Shown: positions 8,796 through 18,343, numbered from the stretch's first letter. The stretch is 64,000 bases of DNA from Streptococcus infantis ATCC 700779 (GCF_000187465.1 NZ_GL732439.1:85286-149285); one strand, 5' to 3'. The notes: generated by a model from the letters alone, not told the origin. A program made the numbers and translations.

Positions 8796-8930
8796 GTGAA
8801 ACGTACTTATCAACCAAGTAAACTTCGTCGTGCGCGCAAACACGGATTCCGTAACCGTATGTCAACTAAAAACGGTCGTCGCGTATTGGCAGCTCGTCGT
8901 CGTAAAAGACGCAAAGTTTTGGCTGCATAA
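8796..8930 (+). CDS. rpmH: 50S ribosomal protein L34
   Basis: 44-residue, extremely basic ribosomal protein of the large subunit. The sequence [17 protein letters not shown] continuing through [19 protein letters not shown] is diagnostic. The start codon is GTG (8796), set by a near-perfect AGGAGG eight bases upstream; an ATG start is not available. It has its own consensus promoter and a strong terminator. In many bacteria rpmH neighbours dnaA/rnpA; here it is an isolated unit between an aminotransferase and a potassium transporter. Confidence 0.97.
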   Translation: MKRTYQPSKLRRARKHGFRNRMSTKNGRRVLAARRRKRRKVLAA

Positions 8931-8951
8931 TCCAAACAAATGAAACAAAGA

Positions 8952-8983
8952 AGTCAGTAGGAACTCGAGCCTACTGATTTTTC
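8952..8983 (+). terminator. Intrinsic terminator after rpmH
   Basis: TCAGTAGG / CCTACTGA stem (8954-8961 with 8970-8977), 8-nt loop, then TTTTTC. Confidence 0.85.
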
Positions 8984-9065
8984 TTTTATCTAAAAGATAG
9001 AATTTTCTAAAGTTATTGATTGAGAATAAACATTTTAGAAGACGTCTTGAAAAAATCACATATAG

Positions 9066-9112
9066 AAAAAGCTCAAGATCAGAAGATAATTTCTCTGATT
9101 TTGAGCTTTTCT
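9066..9112 (-). terminator. Terminator of the kimA-like gene (bidirectional shape)
   Basis: Long stem AAAAAGCTCAA.. (9066-9083) with ..TTGAGCTTTT (9094-9110), one mismatch, with A and T tracts on both sides. It abuts the minus-strand stop codon at 9113. Confidence 0.8.
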
Positions 9113-10957
9113 TTATTCTTTCAAATGATAAGAGTAGCTAGCAATAACGACATCTTCGTGCCATCTGAGAGCATATTTTAATTTAAGGCTCATTTGATTG
9201 TGGAGGATATTTTGCCAAGGTTTGTTAGGGATAAATTGGGGTACTAGAACTGTAACCGTGTAGTTCTTTTTCTTGGCTTCTTGAGAAATCTTTCGAACAT
9301 ATCGAACTGTAGGTGTGATAATATCGCGATAGCTGGTATTAATGTTTTTAAGAGTAATATTTGGGAAGTAGTCGGCAAATTCTTGGAGGATTTCTTGGTC
9401 TTTTTCCTCAGTTTCCTTGGTGGAAATGTGCATGGCCAAAACTTCATCTCCAATGCTTTGAGCGTAGTTAATAGCACCAACGCTTACTCGAGTAACATTT
9501 CCCACTAAGACAAGGACGACATTGCCGTCGTAGGTTTTCTTTTGAATTCCTTCATAAAGTCGAAGTTGTTTGGCTACTTTTTGGTAATGACTGTGGATGG
9601 ACAAAAAGAGGAAGGTTAAGACTAGGATAATTGGGAAGAATGGCCAGATATCTCCAAGTCTAAAGAGAAGTAGAATAAGGACGATAGCGTAACAAATGAT
9701 GGCACCAAGGATATTTGCAAAGGCAGATTTTAAGAAATGAGAGCCTTTTTCTTTTTTCCAGTGGCGAATCATCCCTGTTTGAGAAAGTGCAAAAGGAACG
9801 AAAACTCCAATTGTATAGAGAGGGATCAAGCGTTCTGTATTTCCGTTAAAAATGAGCAGAAGAATCATAGCGCCAAAGGCTAGTGTTAAGATACCGTTTG
9901 AGTAACCTAGGCGGTCTCCCTTCTCCATAAAGAGATGGGGCATGTACTTGTTCTTGGCCATATTGTAAGCTAACATCGGAAAGGCCGAAAAACCAGTATT
10001 TGCAGCGACGGCTAGGATTAAGGCTGTTGAAAATTGGAAGAGATAATAAACAATCTGACCAAGAGCTGAATTCCCTAAAATTCCTTTAGCCATTTGTGAA
10101 AGGATTGTTTCTCCGTGTTGAGGTGTAATCCCCATCCAGTAGTTTAAGAAGGTAATCCCTGCAAATAGAAATCCAAGAATCAGAGACATGATGGTCAGTG
10201 TCTGAGCAGCGTTCTTCTCTTTGGGAGTTTTGAAAAACGGAACAGCATTTGAGATAGCTTCAACTCCAGTTAGTGAAGCCGAACCGCTGGTGAAGGCTCT
10301 TAAAATCAGGACAATTGAGAGACTTGGGACAGTTTGACCAATTGCAGAAGTTGCATGATAGCTGAGAGAACCTGTCAATAGTTGGAAAATACCAAACAAT
10401 AAGAGGAAGACCGTACTAAAGATAAAGAGATAGACAGGGATCATCAGCGAACTAGCAGATTCCCTCAAGCCTCGCAGATTCAAAAGCATGAGTAAACAGA
10501 CCAGAAAAATAGAAATGTGGAGGTTGTAGGGATGGAGAGCAGGAAGTGCTGCTGTAATCGCATCAGCACCTGCAGCCACGGATACGGCTACTGTTAGCAT
10601 ATAGTCTACAAGCAAACTTCCCCCAGCAATCAAACCGAGCTCAGGAGAAAGATTTTCTCGTGTTACCATATAGGCACCCCCACCTTGAGGGTAGGCGTGA
10701 ATGATTTGTCGGTAAGAAATGGTTAGACTAGCAAGTAGCAAGAGGACAAAAATGCCGATAGGGAGACTCCACCAAATAGCAAGGGGAGAAAGACTAGCCA
10801 AGACAAGGACGACCTGCTCAGGTCCATAGGCGATAGATGAAAGGGCATCGCTTGAGAGCATTGCAAGTGCCTGTGTTTTTCCAAGTAGCCCTCCTTCGCC
10901 TTCAGTTAAGGACTTAAGGGGACGACCAATAAAGGTATATTTTAGTTTTGTAAACAT
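9113..10957 (-). CDS. kimA: KimA-family high-affinity potassium importer (APC superfamily)
   Basis: 614-residue membrane transporter with about 12 transmembrane helices and a cytosolic C-terminal domain of roughly 150 residues. By eye it is strongly similar to B. subtilis KimA (YdaO): AMLSSDALSSIAYG, SYRQIIHAYPQGGGAYMV, LIAGGSLLVDYMLTVAVS, ANTGFSAFPMLAYNMAKN and IPLYTIGVFVPFALSQTGM. KimA imports K+ with protons and its family is controlled by c-di-AMP. The ATG at 10957 follows an AAAGGAAAG Shine-Dalgarno; an in-frame upstream ATG at 11020 overlaps the -35 box. The leader is only about 28 nt, so the ydaO-type riboswitch that precedes kimA in Bacillus is absent here. Older pipelines call this an amino acid permease. 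Confidence 0.88.
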   Translation of the reverse strand: MFTKLKYTFIGRPLKSLTEGEGGLLGKTQALAMLSSDALSSIAYGPEQVVLVLASLSPLAIWWSLPIGIFVLLLLASLTISYRQIIHAYPQGGGAYMVTRENLSPELGLIAGGSLLVDYMLTVAVSVAAGADAITAALPALHPYNLHISIFLVCLLMLLNLRGLRESASSLMIPVYLFIFSTVFLLLFGIFQLLTGSLSYHATSAIGQTVPSLSIVLILRAFTSGSASLTGVEAISNAVPFFKTPKEKNAAQTLTIMSLILGFLFAGITFLNYWMGITPQHGETILSQMAKGILGNSALGQIVYYLFQFSTALILAVAANTGFSAFPMLAYNMAKNKYMPHLFMEKGDRLGYSNGILTLAFGAMILLLIFNGNTERLIPLYTIGVFVPFALSQTGMIRHWKKEKGSHFLKSAFANILGAIICYAIVLILLLFRLGDIWPFFPIILVLTFLFLSIHSHYQKVAKQLRLYEGIQKKTYDGNVVLVLVGNVTRVSVGAINYAQSIGDEVLAMHISTKETEEKDQEILQEFADYFPNITLKNINTSYRDIITPTVRYVRKISQEAKKKNYTVTVLVPQFIPNKPWQNILHNQMSLKLKYALRWHEDVVIASYSYHLKE

Positions 10958-10991
10958 TTTCTTTCCTTTTCTGAAAATTTCAACAAGAGTT

Positions 10992-11020
10992 ATTATACTG
11001 CTATGAAAAAAAGTCGTCAA
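10992..11020 (-). promoter_or_regulatory. kimA promoter (minus strand)
   Basis: On the minus strand TTGACG (11020-11015), 17 bp, TATAAT (10997-10992). The same hexamer pair and spacing precede the tRNA-Cys gene. Confidence 0.8.
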
Positions 11021-11075
11021 GAAAAAATGAATGATTTCAAAATATTTTTTCCTATAAGGATGAGACTAGTTTTTT

Positions 11076-11084
11076 TGGTATAAT
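11076..11084 (+). promoter_or_regulatory. Extended -10 promoter of tatD
   Basis: TGG directly before TATAAT (11079-11084); no convincing -35 at the expected position. Leader of about 22 nt with GAGGAAA. Confidence 0.65.
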
Positions 11085-11112
11085 AGAAGGTAGAAAAAAC
11101 GAGGAAATATAA

Positions 11113-11889
11113 ATGATTTTTGATACTCATACCCACTTGAATGTGGAAGAATTTTTGGGACGCGAAGAAGAAGAACTTGCCTTAGCGGCTGAAATGGGTG
11201 TAACTCGGATGAATATTGTTGGTTTTGATAAACCGACTATTGAGCGTGCTCTTGAACTAGTGGACAAGTATGACCAACTCTATGCGACGATTGGCTGGCA
11301 TCCAACGGAAGCAGGGACATACACAGAGGAAGTGGAGTCTTACTTGCTAGAAAAACTAAAACATCCAAAAGTTGTTGCCTTGGGTGAGATTGGTTTGGAC
11401 TACCACTGGATGACGGCATCTAAGGAAGTTCAAGAAAAGGTTTTTCGTCGTCAGATTCAGCTATCTAAGGAATTAGATTTACCTTTTGTGATTCACACCC
11501 GTGATGCGCTCGAAGATACCTATGAAATTATTAAGAGTGAGGGAGTTGGTCCACGTGGCGGCATCATGCACTCCTTCTCAGGTTCTCTAGAGTGGGCTGA
11601 GAAGTTTGTGGAGCTTGGTATGACAATTTCCTTTTCTGGAGTAGTGACTTTCAAGAAGGCGACAGATATTCAGGAAGCGGCCAAAGAGTTGCCTTTGGAT
11701 AAGATTTTGGTAGAGACAGATGCACCTTATTTAGCCCCAGTACCCAAGCGTGGTCGTGAAAACAAGATAGCTTACACGCGCTATGTAGTAGACTTTATTG
11801 CGGACTTGCGTGGCATGACGACAGAAGAATTAGCTGCTGCGACAAGTACCAATGCAGAAGGCATCTTTGGATTGGAACGTAAATCATGA
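11113..11889 (+). CDS. tatD: TatD-family metal-dependent deoxyribonuclease
   Basis: 258-residue TIM-barrel hydrolase. Metal ligands are visible in DTHTHLN (residues 4-10), GEIGLDYHW, HTRDA, HSFSGS and ETDAPYLAP. TatD proteins are 3'-5' exonucleases acting on DNA damage or RNA ends. The stop codon overlaps the start of rnmV (ATGA), giving a translationally coupled pair that is widely conserved in Firmicutes. The ATG at 11113 follows GAGGAAATATA. Confidence 0.92.
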   Translation: MIFDTHTHLNVEEFLGREEEELALAAEMGVTRMNIVGFDKPTIERALELVDKYDQLYATIGWHPTEAGTYTEEVESYLLEKLKHPKVVALGEIGLDYHWMTASKEVQEKVFRRQIQLSKELDLPFVIHTRDALEDTYEIIKSEGVGPRGGIMHSFSGSLEWAEKFVELGMTISFSGVVTFKKATDIQEAAKELPLDKILVETDAPYLAPVPKRGRENKIAYTRYVVDFIADLRGMTTEELAAATSTNAEGIFGLERKS

Positions 11890-12449
11890 AAGAGAAAATT
11901 TCCCAAGTCATCGTAGTTGAAGGACGCGATGATACGGCCAATCTCAAACGTTATTTTGATGTGGAGACCTATGAGACTCGTGGCTCAGCTATCAATGAGC
12001 AGGATCTCGAACGAATCCAACGTCTACACCAACGTTATGGGGTGATTGTCTTTACAGATCCTGATTTTAACGGGGAACGCATTCGTCGGATGATTATGAC
12101 GGCCATTCCGACAGTTCAGCACGCCTTTCTCAAACGTGATGAGGCAGTGCCAAAATCTAAGACCAAGGGACGTTCTCTAGGAATTGAGCATGCTAGCTAC
12201 GAAGACTTGAAGGCAGCACTAGAACAAGTAACTGAACAGTTTGAAGTAGAAAGCGACTTTGATATTAGCCGTAGCGACTTGATTCGCCTTGGTTTTCTAG
12301 CCGGAGCAGATAGCCGAAAACGCAGAGAATATCTTGGAGAAAGTCTTCGTATCGGTTATTCCAATGGGAAACAACTCCTTAAACGTTTAGAGTTATTCGG
12401 TATAAGTCTAGCTGAAGTTGAAGAAGCTATGAAATCGTATGAGAATTGA
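11886..12449 (+). CDS. rnmV: Ribonuclease M5 (5S rRNA maturation)
   Basis: 187-residue Toprim-domain nuclease that trims precursor 5S rRNA with ribosomal protein L18. The Toprim glutamate is in VVEGRDDT (about residue 12) and the acidic pair in VFTDPDFNGERIRR (about residue 57). It starts inside the tatD stop codon (ATGA overlap), so the two are co-translated. Family length is about 185. Confidence 0.95.
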   Translation: MKEKISQVIVVEGRDDTANLKRYFDVETYETRGSAINEQDLERIQRLHQRYGVIVFTDPDFNGERIRRMIMTAIPTVQHAFLKRDEAVPKSKTKGRSLGIEHASYEDLKAALEQVTEQFEVESDFDISRSDLIRLGFLAGADSRKRREYLGESLRIGYSNGKQLLKRLELFGISLAEVEEAMKSYEN

Positions 12450-12477
12450 GAAACTCCCCCAAAATGTAGAGGGAATG

Positions 12478-12486
12478 TGATACAAT
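12478..12486 (+). promoter_or_regulatory. Extended -10 promoter before the SseB-like gene
   Basis: TGA directly before TACAAT (12481-12486); no good -35. Expected start near 12493, leader of about 90 nt. Confidence 0.5.
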
Positions 12487-12582
12487 AGAAGTAAGCATAT
12501 ACGGTTTAATCAGGCTTGGTAGCAAGTATTAGAAAAGTGACTCCATAGGATTTGTGCTGAGTGGAGATAATGAGGAAAAGTT

Positions 12583-14010
12583 ATGGGAATCTTTGATTTT
12601 TTAAAAAAGACAGAAGAAACAAAAACAACTGAAACAACTGAATCCAATAAGGAAGCAGAAGAGTCTAAAAACAATGCATGTGTGGGAGTTTTGGACTTTC
12701 TCCCAATGAAAGAAACGAATCAATTATTGATCGTTGGGAGTCTAGAAGGTAGTATCAAGGTTGGAGATCAGTTGCAATTTTGCAATCCCGACCAAGGAAT
12801 GGAAAGTCTTGGTACTGTAGAGGTTAAAAAGCTTAGCAGTCAAAACAAAGATGCAGATAGTCTAACTGATGAAGTTCTTGCCCATCTAGTGGTTGATAGG
12901 GTTCCTTCTTTGGATAAATTGAAAAAAGGAAGTGTGCTTTTTAGTTCAGGTGTTGAGGAAGAGCAAAAATTATCTAGCTATTCAGATGCTCTTTATCGTG
13001 CTTTTGTAGCCATCCAAGAGGGTCAGTTAACAAATGAAGACTATTTGGCAGCTAGTCTTGATGATAGCGTAGAGATTTTACGTCTCTTTTTATGGAAATG
13101 CCGTCAAAATCAAGAAACTGAAAGTGAAGAAAGCTATCAAGCCAACACTCGTAAGTTGGAACGTCTAGCGGAAATCGTCAAAGACAAGTTGTTAGCAGCA
13201 GATTCGATTTACGCAGTTTATTCGGAAAAAACAGGCGAACCTTACCTCTTTTCAACTACTTATGATAGAGGTGAGGAAGGTTATCTGTGTACTGATCCCA
13301 TGATTATGCTTTTGACACCATCTTGGTATCGCCAATTCAAGGAAACCATTGACAGCCGACCAAACTCAGTCGTAAAACTGATTGAAAATACGGAAGATAA
13401 AAAAGAAATTGAGAATTTTCTTGGGACAGCCTTTTATTTAGACGGTGCTTTAGGTGCTTTCTTTAATAGTAAGGAAGTAAGCATCAGTGCCTCAGCCTTG
13501 GTTCAAAAACCAGATTTTTCTGATTTACCAGAAATACAAGTGCCTGTCATGAATCCTGACCTGGTAAGATGGATGCTCTTGATGGGGCAGATGGACCAAC
13601 CGACTACAGAAGAGCAAGAACTAGTTTATGGACTTTACTACAAGTTCTTCTCTATGGCTATGCCTAAAGCAAAATTCTTGCTTCCATTAGATGCAGCATC
13701 AGGATTCCCAGAGGATAATTCAGAAGGGAACTCCTTTGTCTTGAAAAAAGATTCTAGTTTCAACATTCCAGTTAAAGAAGGAAAAGATGGGCGAAACTCT
13801 GTTCCAGTATTTACAGATTGGAAACGTCTGCGAATGGTTTTTGATGAAAAGTGGAATGGCATGATAGAAGAAGCTGGAGGTATGATTGAAGGCTTTGACT
13901 ATGCCATTAACCCAACGGAATACTATGAAGCAGGTGCTTATGTTAGCCTAACAGCTTTTAGAGACATGCAAAAGCTTAGTGAGGAACAAGAAGGAAGAGC
14001 TCAAGATTAG
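12583..14010 (+). CDS. SseB-like protein with an EF-Tu domain-2-like N-terminal barrel
   Basis: 475-residue acidic soluble protein of unknown function. After a Thr/Glu-rich N-terminus (residues 10-30), residues about 34-125 read like the beta-barrel found as domain 2 of translation GTPases: LIVGSLEGSIKVGDQLQF, a charged turn, then LDKLKKGSVLFSSG. A middle helical region follows, and the C-terminal third (about 355-450, AKFLLPLDAAS to VPVFTDWKRLRMVF) matches SseB-type domains. No catalytic motif or membrane segment is visible. It sits between rnmV and ksgA, both ribosome-maturation genes, with its own weak promoter. The context suggests, but does not show, a translation-related role. Confidence 0.6.
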   Translation: MGIFDFLKKTEETKTTETTESNKEAEESKNNACVGVLDFLPMKETNQLLIVGSLEGSIKVGDQLQFCNPDQGMESLGTVEVKKLSSQNKDADSLTDEVLAHLVVDRVPSLDKLKKGSVLFSSGVEEEQKLSSYSDALYRAFVAIQEGQLTNEDYLAASLDDSVEILRLFLWKCRQNQETESEESYQANTRKLERLAEIVKDKLLAADSIYAVYSEKTGEPYLFSTTYDRGEEGYLCTDPMIMLLTPSWYRQFKETIDSRPNSVVKLIENTEDKKEIENFLGTAFYLDGALGAFFNSKEVSISASALVQKPDFSDLPEIQVPVMNPDLVRWMLLMGQMDQPTTEEQELVYGLYYKFFSMAMPKAKFLLPLDAASGFPEDNSEGNSFVLKKDSSFNIPVKEGKDGRNSVPVFTDWKRLRMVFDEKWNGMIEEAGGMIEGFDYAINPTEYYEAGAYVSLTAFRDMQKLSEEQEGRAQD

Positions 14011-14040
14011 AAAGTTCTTTAATATTAGAAAAGAGAATAA

Positions 14041-14913
14041 ATGAGAATTGCAGATTATAGCGTGACCAAGGCGGTGCTGGAGCGTCACGGTTTTACCTTT
14101 AAAAAATCCTTCGGGCAAAATTTCTTGACCGATACCAATATCCTTCAAAAGATTGTGGATACGGCTGAAGTTGATGACCAGGTCAATGTTATTGAAATTG
14201 GTCCAGGGATTGGTGCCTTGACTGAATTTTTAGCTGAGCGCGCAGCTGAAGTCATGGCCTTTGAGATTGACCACCGTTTGGTACCGATTTTAGCAGATAC
14301 CTTGCGTGATTTTGACAATGTGACCGTAGTCAACGAGGACATTCTAAAAGTTGACCTAGCGCAACATATCCAGAATTTTAAAAATCCTAACCTGCCTATT
14401 AAGGTAGTAGCCAACTTGCCTTACTATATCACGACGCCTATTCTCATGCACTTGATCGAGAGTGGCATTCCTTTTAGTGAGTTTGTGGTCATGATGCAAA
14501 AAGAAGTGGCAGATCGTATCTCTGCTAAGCCAAATACCAAGGCTTACGGTAGCTTGTCCATTGCAGTTCAGTATTATATGACGGCCAAGGTTGCCTTTAT
14601 CGTGCCTCGTACAGTATTTGTGCCAGCGCCAAACGTGGACTCAGCTATCTTGAAAATGGTGCGCCGTCCAGAGCCAGCTGTAGCAGTGGAAGACGAGAAC
14701 TTCTTCTTTAAGGTTTCCAAGGCTAGTTTCACCCATCGTCGTAAAACCTTGTGGAACAACTTGACAGGTTACTTTGGAAAGACTGAGGAAATCAAGGACA
14801 AGCTGACTAAGGCTTTGGACCAGGCTGGACTAGTACCAAGTGTACGTGGTGAAGCTCTAAGCTTGGCAGAATTTGCCAGTCTAGCAGATGCGCTTAAAGG
14901 ACAAGGACTCTAG
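14041..14913 (+). CDS. ksgA: 16S rRNA dimethyladenosine transferase
   Basis: 290-residue SAM-dependent methyltransferase that dimethylates the two adjacent adenosines near the 3' end of 16S rRNA. SAM motif I is [13 protein letters not shown] (about residue 51) and the catalytic NLPYYI motif is near residue 124. The ATG at 14041 gives [18 protein letters not shown], typical of the family; the upstream AGAAAAGAG is a weak Shine-Dalgarno. It is followed at one base by rsgA, beginning an operon of ribosome and nucleotide genes through cbf1. Confidence 0.96.
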   Translation: MRIADYSVTKAVLERHGFTFKKSFGQNFLTDTNILQKIVDTAEVDDQVNVIEIGPGIGALTEFLAERAAEVMAFEIDHRLVPILADTLRDFDNVTVVNEDILKVDLAQHIQNFKNPNLPIKVVANLPYYITTPILMHLIESGIPFSEFVVMMQKEVADRISAKPNTKAYGSLSIAVQYYMTAKVAFIVPRTVFVPAPNVDSAILKMVRRPEPAVAVEDENFFFKVSKASFTHRRKTLWNNLTGYFGKTEEIKDKLTKALDQAGLVPSVRGEALSLAEFASLADALKGQGL

Positions 14914-14914
14914 G

Positions 14915-15793
14915 ATGCAGGGACAAATCATTAAAGCCTTGGCTGGCTTCTACTATGTGGAGAGTGATGGTCAGATTTATCAGACACGTGCGCGTGGGAA
15001 TTTTCGTAAAAAAGGCCATACACCCTATGTTGGAGATTGGGTAGAATTTTCTGCAGAGGAGAACTCAGAAGGCTATATATTGGAAATTCATGAACGAAAA
15101 AATAGTCTGGTTCGTCCACCCATTGTCAATATTGACCAAGCCGTTGTCATTATGTCCGTCAAGGAACCTGATTTTAATAGCAATTTGCTGGATCGCTTCT
15201 TGGTTCTTTTAGAGCATAAGGACATTCATCCTATCGTCTATATTTCCAAGATGGACTTACTGGAAGATGGGGGAGAACTGGATTTTTACGAGCAGACCTA
15301 TGGTGCTATTGGTTACGATTTTGTGACTAGTAAAGAGGAACTCTTGCCCCTGTTGACAGGCAAAGTGACAGTCTTTATGGGGCAGACAGGTGTTGGGAAG
15401 TCAACCCTGCTTAATAAAATTGCACCTGACCTCAATCTTGAAACAGGAGAAATCTCAGACAGTCTAGGTCGTGGTCGCCATACTACTCGAGCTGTTAGTT
15501 TTTACAATCTCAATGGTGGCAAAATCGCAGATACACCAGGTTTTTCGTCGCTAGATTATGAAGTATCAAGTGCTGAAGAGCTGAACCAGGCCTTTCCAGA
15601 GATTGCTAGTGTCAGTCGAGACTGTAAGTTCCGTACTTGTACGCATACTCATGAGCCATCTTGTGCAGTGAAACCAGCAGTAGAAGAGGGCAACATTGCA
15701 AACTTCCGTTTCGACAACTATCTGCAATTCCTCAGTGAGATTGAAAATCGCAGAGAAACCTATAAAAAAGTCAGCAAAAAAATTCCAAAATAA
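14915..15793 (+). CDS. rsgA: Small-ribosomal-subunit biogenesis GTPase RsgA
   Basis: 292-residue circularly permuted GTPase acting in late 30S maturation. The order OB-fold, G4 (SKMD), G1 ([12 protein letters not shown]), G3 (DTPG), zinc finger ([14 protein letters not shown]) is the hallmark of the family. The ATG at 14915 lies one base after the ksgA stop; an in-frame start at 14888 inside ksgA is rejected on length. Coupling with ksgA puts two 30S assembly factors in one transcript. Confidence 0.96.
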   Translation: MQGQIIKALAGFYYVESDGQIYQTRARGNFRKKGHTPYVGDWVEFSAEENSEGYILEIHERKNSLVRPPIVNIDQAVVIMSVKEPDFNSNLLDRFLVLLEHKDIHPIVYISKMDLLEDGGELDFYEQTYGAIGYDFVTSKEELLPLLTGKVTVFMGQTGVGKSTLLNKIAPDLNLETGEISDSLGRGRHTTRAVSFYNLNGGKIADTPGFSSLDYEVSSAEELNQAFPEIASVSRDCKFRTCTHTHEPSCAVKPAVEEGNIANFRFDNYLQFLSEIENRRETYKKVSKKIPK

Positions 15794-15803
15794 GGAGAAA
15801 CCT

Positions 15804-16460
15804 ATGTCTCAATACAAGATTGCTCCGTCAATTCTGGCAGCAGATTATGCCAACTTTGAACGTGAAATTAAACGCCTAGAAGCAACTGGGGCAGAATACG
15901 CCCATATCGATATCATGGATGGTCAATTTGTACCTCAGATCAGCTTTGGTGCAGGTGTAGTCGAAAGTCTTCGACCTCATAGTAAGATGGTCTTTGACTG
16001 CCACTTGATGGTATCAAATCCCGAACATCATTTAGAGGATTTTGCGCGTGCAGGAGCTGACATCATCAGCATCCATGTTGAAGCGACACCTCATATCCAT
16101 GGAGCTCTTCAAAAGATTCGTTCTCTCGGTGTTAAACCTTCGGTTGTCATTAACCCTGGAACACCTGTTGAGGCGATTAAACATGTCCTTCACTTAGTTG
16201 ACCAAGTATTGGTCATGACGGTTAATCCTGGATTTGGTGGGCAAGCTTTTCTACCTGAAACTATGGACAAGGTTCGTGAGTTGGTTGCCCTTCGTGAGGA
16301 AAAAGGCTTGAAATTTGAAATCGAAGTCGATGGTGGTATTGATGACCAGACCATTGCTCAAGCCAAAGAAGCTGGTGCAACAGTTTTTGTAGCGGGATCT
16401 TATGTCTTTAAGGGAGATGTCAATGAACGAGTGCAAGCTCTCAGAAATCAACTGGACTAA
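15804..16460 (+). CDS. rpe: Ribulose-phosphate 3-epimerase
   Basis: 218-residue TIM-barrel epimerase of the pentose phosphate pathway (ribulose-5-P to xylulose-5-P). Signatures: APSILAADYANFE, HIDIMDGQFVPQISFG, MTVNPGFGGQAF and EVDGGID. The ATG at 15804 follows AAGGAGA; a 36-codon upstream extension inside rsgA is rejected. Its C-terminal 38 nt overlap the start of thiN. Confidence 0.96.
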   Translation: MSQYKIAPSILAADYANFEREIKRLEATGAEYAHIDIMDGQFVPQISFGAGVVESLRPHSKMVFDCHLMVSNPEHHLEDFARAGADIISIHVEATPHIHGALQKIRSLGVKPSVVINPGTPVEAIKHVLHLVDQVLVMTVNPGFGGQAFLPETMDKVRELVALREEKGLKFEIEVDGGIDDQTIAQAKEAGATVFVAGSYVFKGDVNERVQALRNQLD

Positions 16461-17085
16461 AGCTGCAGTTTTTGCAGGGGGAGACCGCGGCCACTACCGG
16501 ACAGATTTTGACTATTTTGTCGGTGTGGATCGAGGCTCACTCTGGGTATTGGAAGAAGAACTTCCTCTTGCTTTAGCAGTTGGGGATTTTGATTCTGTGA
16601 CTGTAGAAGAAAGTCAGTTGATTCAAGAACGTGCCCAGAACTTTGTCCAAGCTCAGCCAGAGAAGGATGATACCGATCTGGAACTAGCACTGTTAACGAT
16701 TTTTGAAAAAAATCCTCAGGCTCAGGTGACCATTTTTGGTGCCCTAGGAGGTCGCATCGACCATATGCTGGCTAATGTCTTTCTGCCTAGCAATCCCAAA
16801 TTAGCACCCTATATGCGTCAAATAGAGATTGAGGATGGGCAAAACTTGATTGCCTATTGTCCAGAAGGTACCAGTCAACTAGAGCCACGTTCGGACTACG
16901 ATTATCTGGCCTTTATGCCGGTTCGGGATAGCCAGTTGACTATTCTTGGTGCCAAGTATGAACTGACAGAGGAGAATTTTTTCTTTAAGAAAGTTTACGC
17001 TTCTAACGAATATATAGATAGGGAAGTTTCGGTGACTTGCCCAGATGGCTATGTGGTTGTACTGCATAGCAAGGACAGGAGATAG
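16423..17085 (+). CDS. thiN: Thiamine pyrophosphokinase
   Basis: About 220 residues. Transfers pyrophosphate from ATP to thiamine, making the cofactor TPP. Family motifs: AVFAGGDRGH, DYFVGVDRGSLW, AVGDFDSVT and the acidic KDDTDLELAL followed by FGALGGRIDHMLAN. Three nearby starts are in frame (16402, 16417, 16423); 16423 is chosen because AGGGAG ends 6 nt upstream. All overlap the end of rpe. A later start closer to AAVFAGG cannot be excluded, since the family is often about 210 residues. Confidence 0.88.
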   Translation: MNECKLSEINWTKAAVFAGGDRGHYRTDFDYFVGVDRGSLWVLEEELPLALAVGDFDSVTVEESQLIQERAQNFVQAQPEKDDTDLELALLTIFEKNPQAQVTIFGALGGRIDHMLANVFLPSNPKLAPYMRQIEIEDGQNLIAYCPEGTSQLEPRSDYDYLAFMPVRDSQLTILGAKYELTEENFFFKKVYASNEYIDREVSVTCPDGYVVVLHSKDRR

Positions 17086-17086
17086 G

Positions 17087-18343
17087 ATGGAGATTATATT
17101 ACTACTGTTACTAATTGCTAACCTAGCCGGCCTCTTTCTTATTTGGCAAAGGCAGGATAGGCAGGAGAAATACCTGACCAAAAGTTTAGAAGACCAGGCA
17201 GATAACCTTTCAGATCAGTTAGATTATAGATTTGAGCAAGCCAGACAGTCTAGTCAGCTGGACCAAAAAAATCTTGAAGTGGCTGTTAGCGACCGTTTGC
17301 AGGAGGTACGAATCGAATTGCACCAAGGTCTGACCCAGGTTCGACAGGAGATGAATGAAAACCTCCTCCAAACCAGAGATAAGACTGACCAACGACTACA
17401 GGCCTTGCAGGAGTCAAATGAGCAACGCTTGGAACAGATGCGCCAAACGGTTGAGGAAAAGTTAGAAAAGACTTTGCAGACACGCTTGCAAGCGTCTTTC
17501 GAGACAGTTTCAAAGCAACTGGAATCTGTCAATCGCAGTCTTGGAGAAATGCAGACGGTTGCCCGTGATGTCGGCGCTCTTAATAAGGTCTTATCTGGTA
17601 CAAAAACTAGAGGAATTCTAGGAGAATTGCAACTGGGGCAGATTATCGAAGATATCATGACACCTGCTCAGTATGAACGAGAATTTGCAACGGTTGAAAA
17701 TTCGAGTGAGCGAGTCGAGTACGCCATCAAGTTGCCTGGACAAGGTGACCAAGAATATGTCTATCTACCGATTGATTCTAAGTTTCCACTGGCAGATTAT
17801 TACCGCTTAGAAGAGGCTTATGAAGCAGGTGACAAGGACGAGATTGAGCGCTGTCGTAAGTCTCTCCTAGCAAGCGTCAAGCGTTTTGCTAAGGATATTA
17901 AGAGTAAGTACCTGGCGCCACCTCGGACAACCAATTTTGGAGTTCTGTTTGTTCCGACAGAAGGTCTTTACTCAGAAATCGTTAGAAATCCGATTTTCTT
18001 TGATGGTTTGAGACGGGAGGAGCAGATTATCGTAGCTGGACCAAGTACCTTGTCAGCCCTTCTTAACTCCCTATCTGTTGGCTTCAAAACTCTAAATATC
18101 CAAAAGAGTGCTGACCATATTAGTCAAACTCTAGCCAACGTCAAAACCGAATTTGGCAAGTTTGGTGGTATTCTGGTTAAAGCGCAAAAACACCTCCAAC
18201 ATGCCACTGGTAATATTGATGAATTGTTAAACCGACGTACTTCAGCTATTGAGCGAACTCTCCGACATATTGAATTGTCAGAAGGTGAGCCTATGCTTGA
18301 TTTGCTCCAGTTCCAAGAAGATGAGGAAGAATATGAAGATTAG
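17087..18343 (+). CDS. rmuC: DNA recombination protein RmuC
   Basis: 418 residues: one N-terminal membrane helix (residues 2-19), a long glutamine-rich coiled coil (about 25-165), then the RmuC nuclease-like domain (FGVLFVPTEGLYSEI, AGPSTLSALLNSL). RmuC limits inversions at short inverted repeats in E. coli; in vivo substrates are not clear. The ATG at 17087 begins one base after the thiN stop and follows GGACAGGAGATAGG. The gene's last 11 nt overlap cbf1. Confidence 0.92.
   Translation: MEIILLLLLIANLAGLFLIWQRQDRQEKYLTKSLEDQADNLSDQLDYRFEQARQSSQLDQKNLEVAVSDRLQEVRIELHQGLTQVRQEMNENLLQTRDKTDQRLQALQESNEQRLEQMRQTVEEKLEKTLQTRLQASFETVSKQLESVNRSLGEMQTVARDVGALNKVLSGTKTRGILGELQLGQIIEDIMTPAQYEREFATVENSSERVEYAIKLPGQGDQEYVYLPIDSKFPLADYYRLEEAYEAGDKDEIERCRKSLLASVKRFAKDIKSKYLAPPRTTNFGVLFVPTEGLYSEIVRNPIFFDGLRREEQIIVAGPSTLSALLNSLSVGFKTLNIQKSADHISQTLANVKTEFGKFGGILVKAQKHLQHATGNIDELLNRRTSAIERTLRHIELSEGEPMLDLLQFQEDEEEYED

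Noticed and set aside
10958..11040. ydaO/c-di-AMP riboswitch upstream of kimA
   Set aside because: The predicted promoter leaves only about 28 nt of leader.
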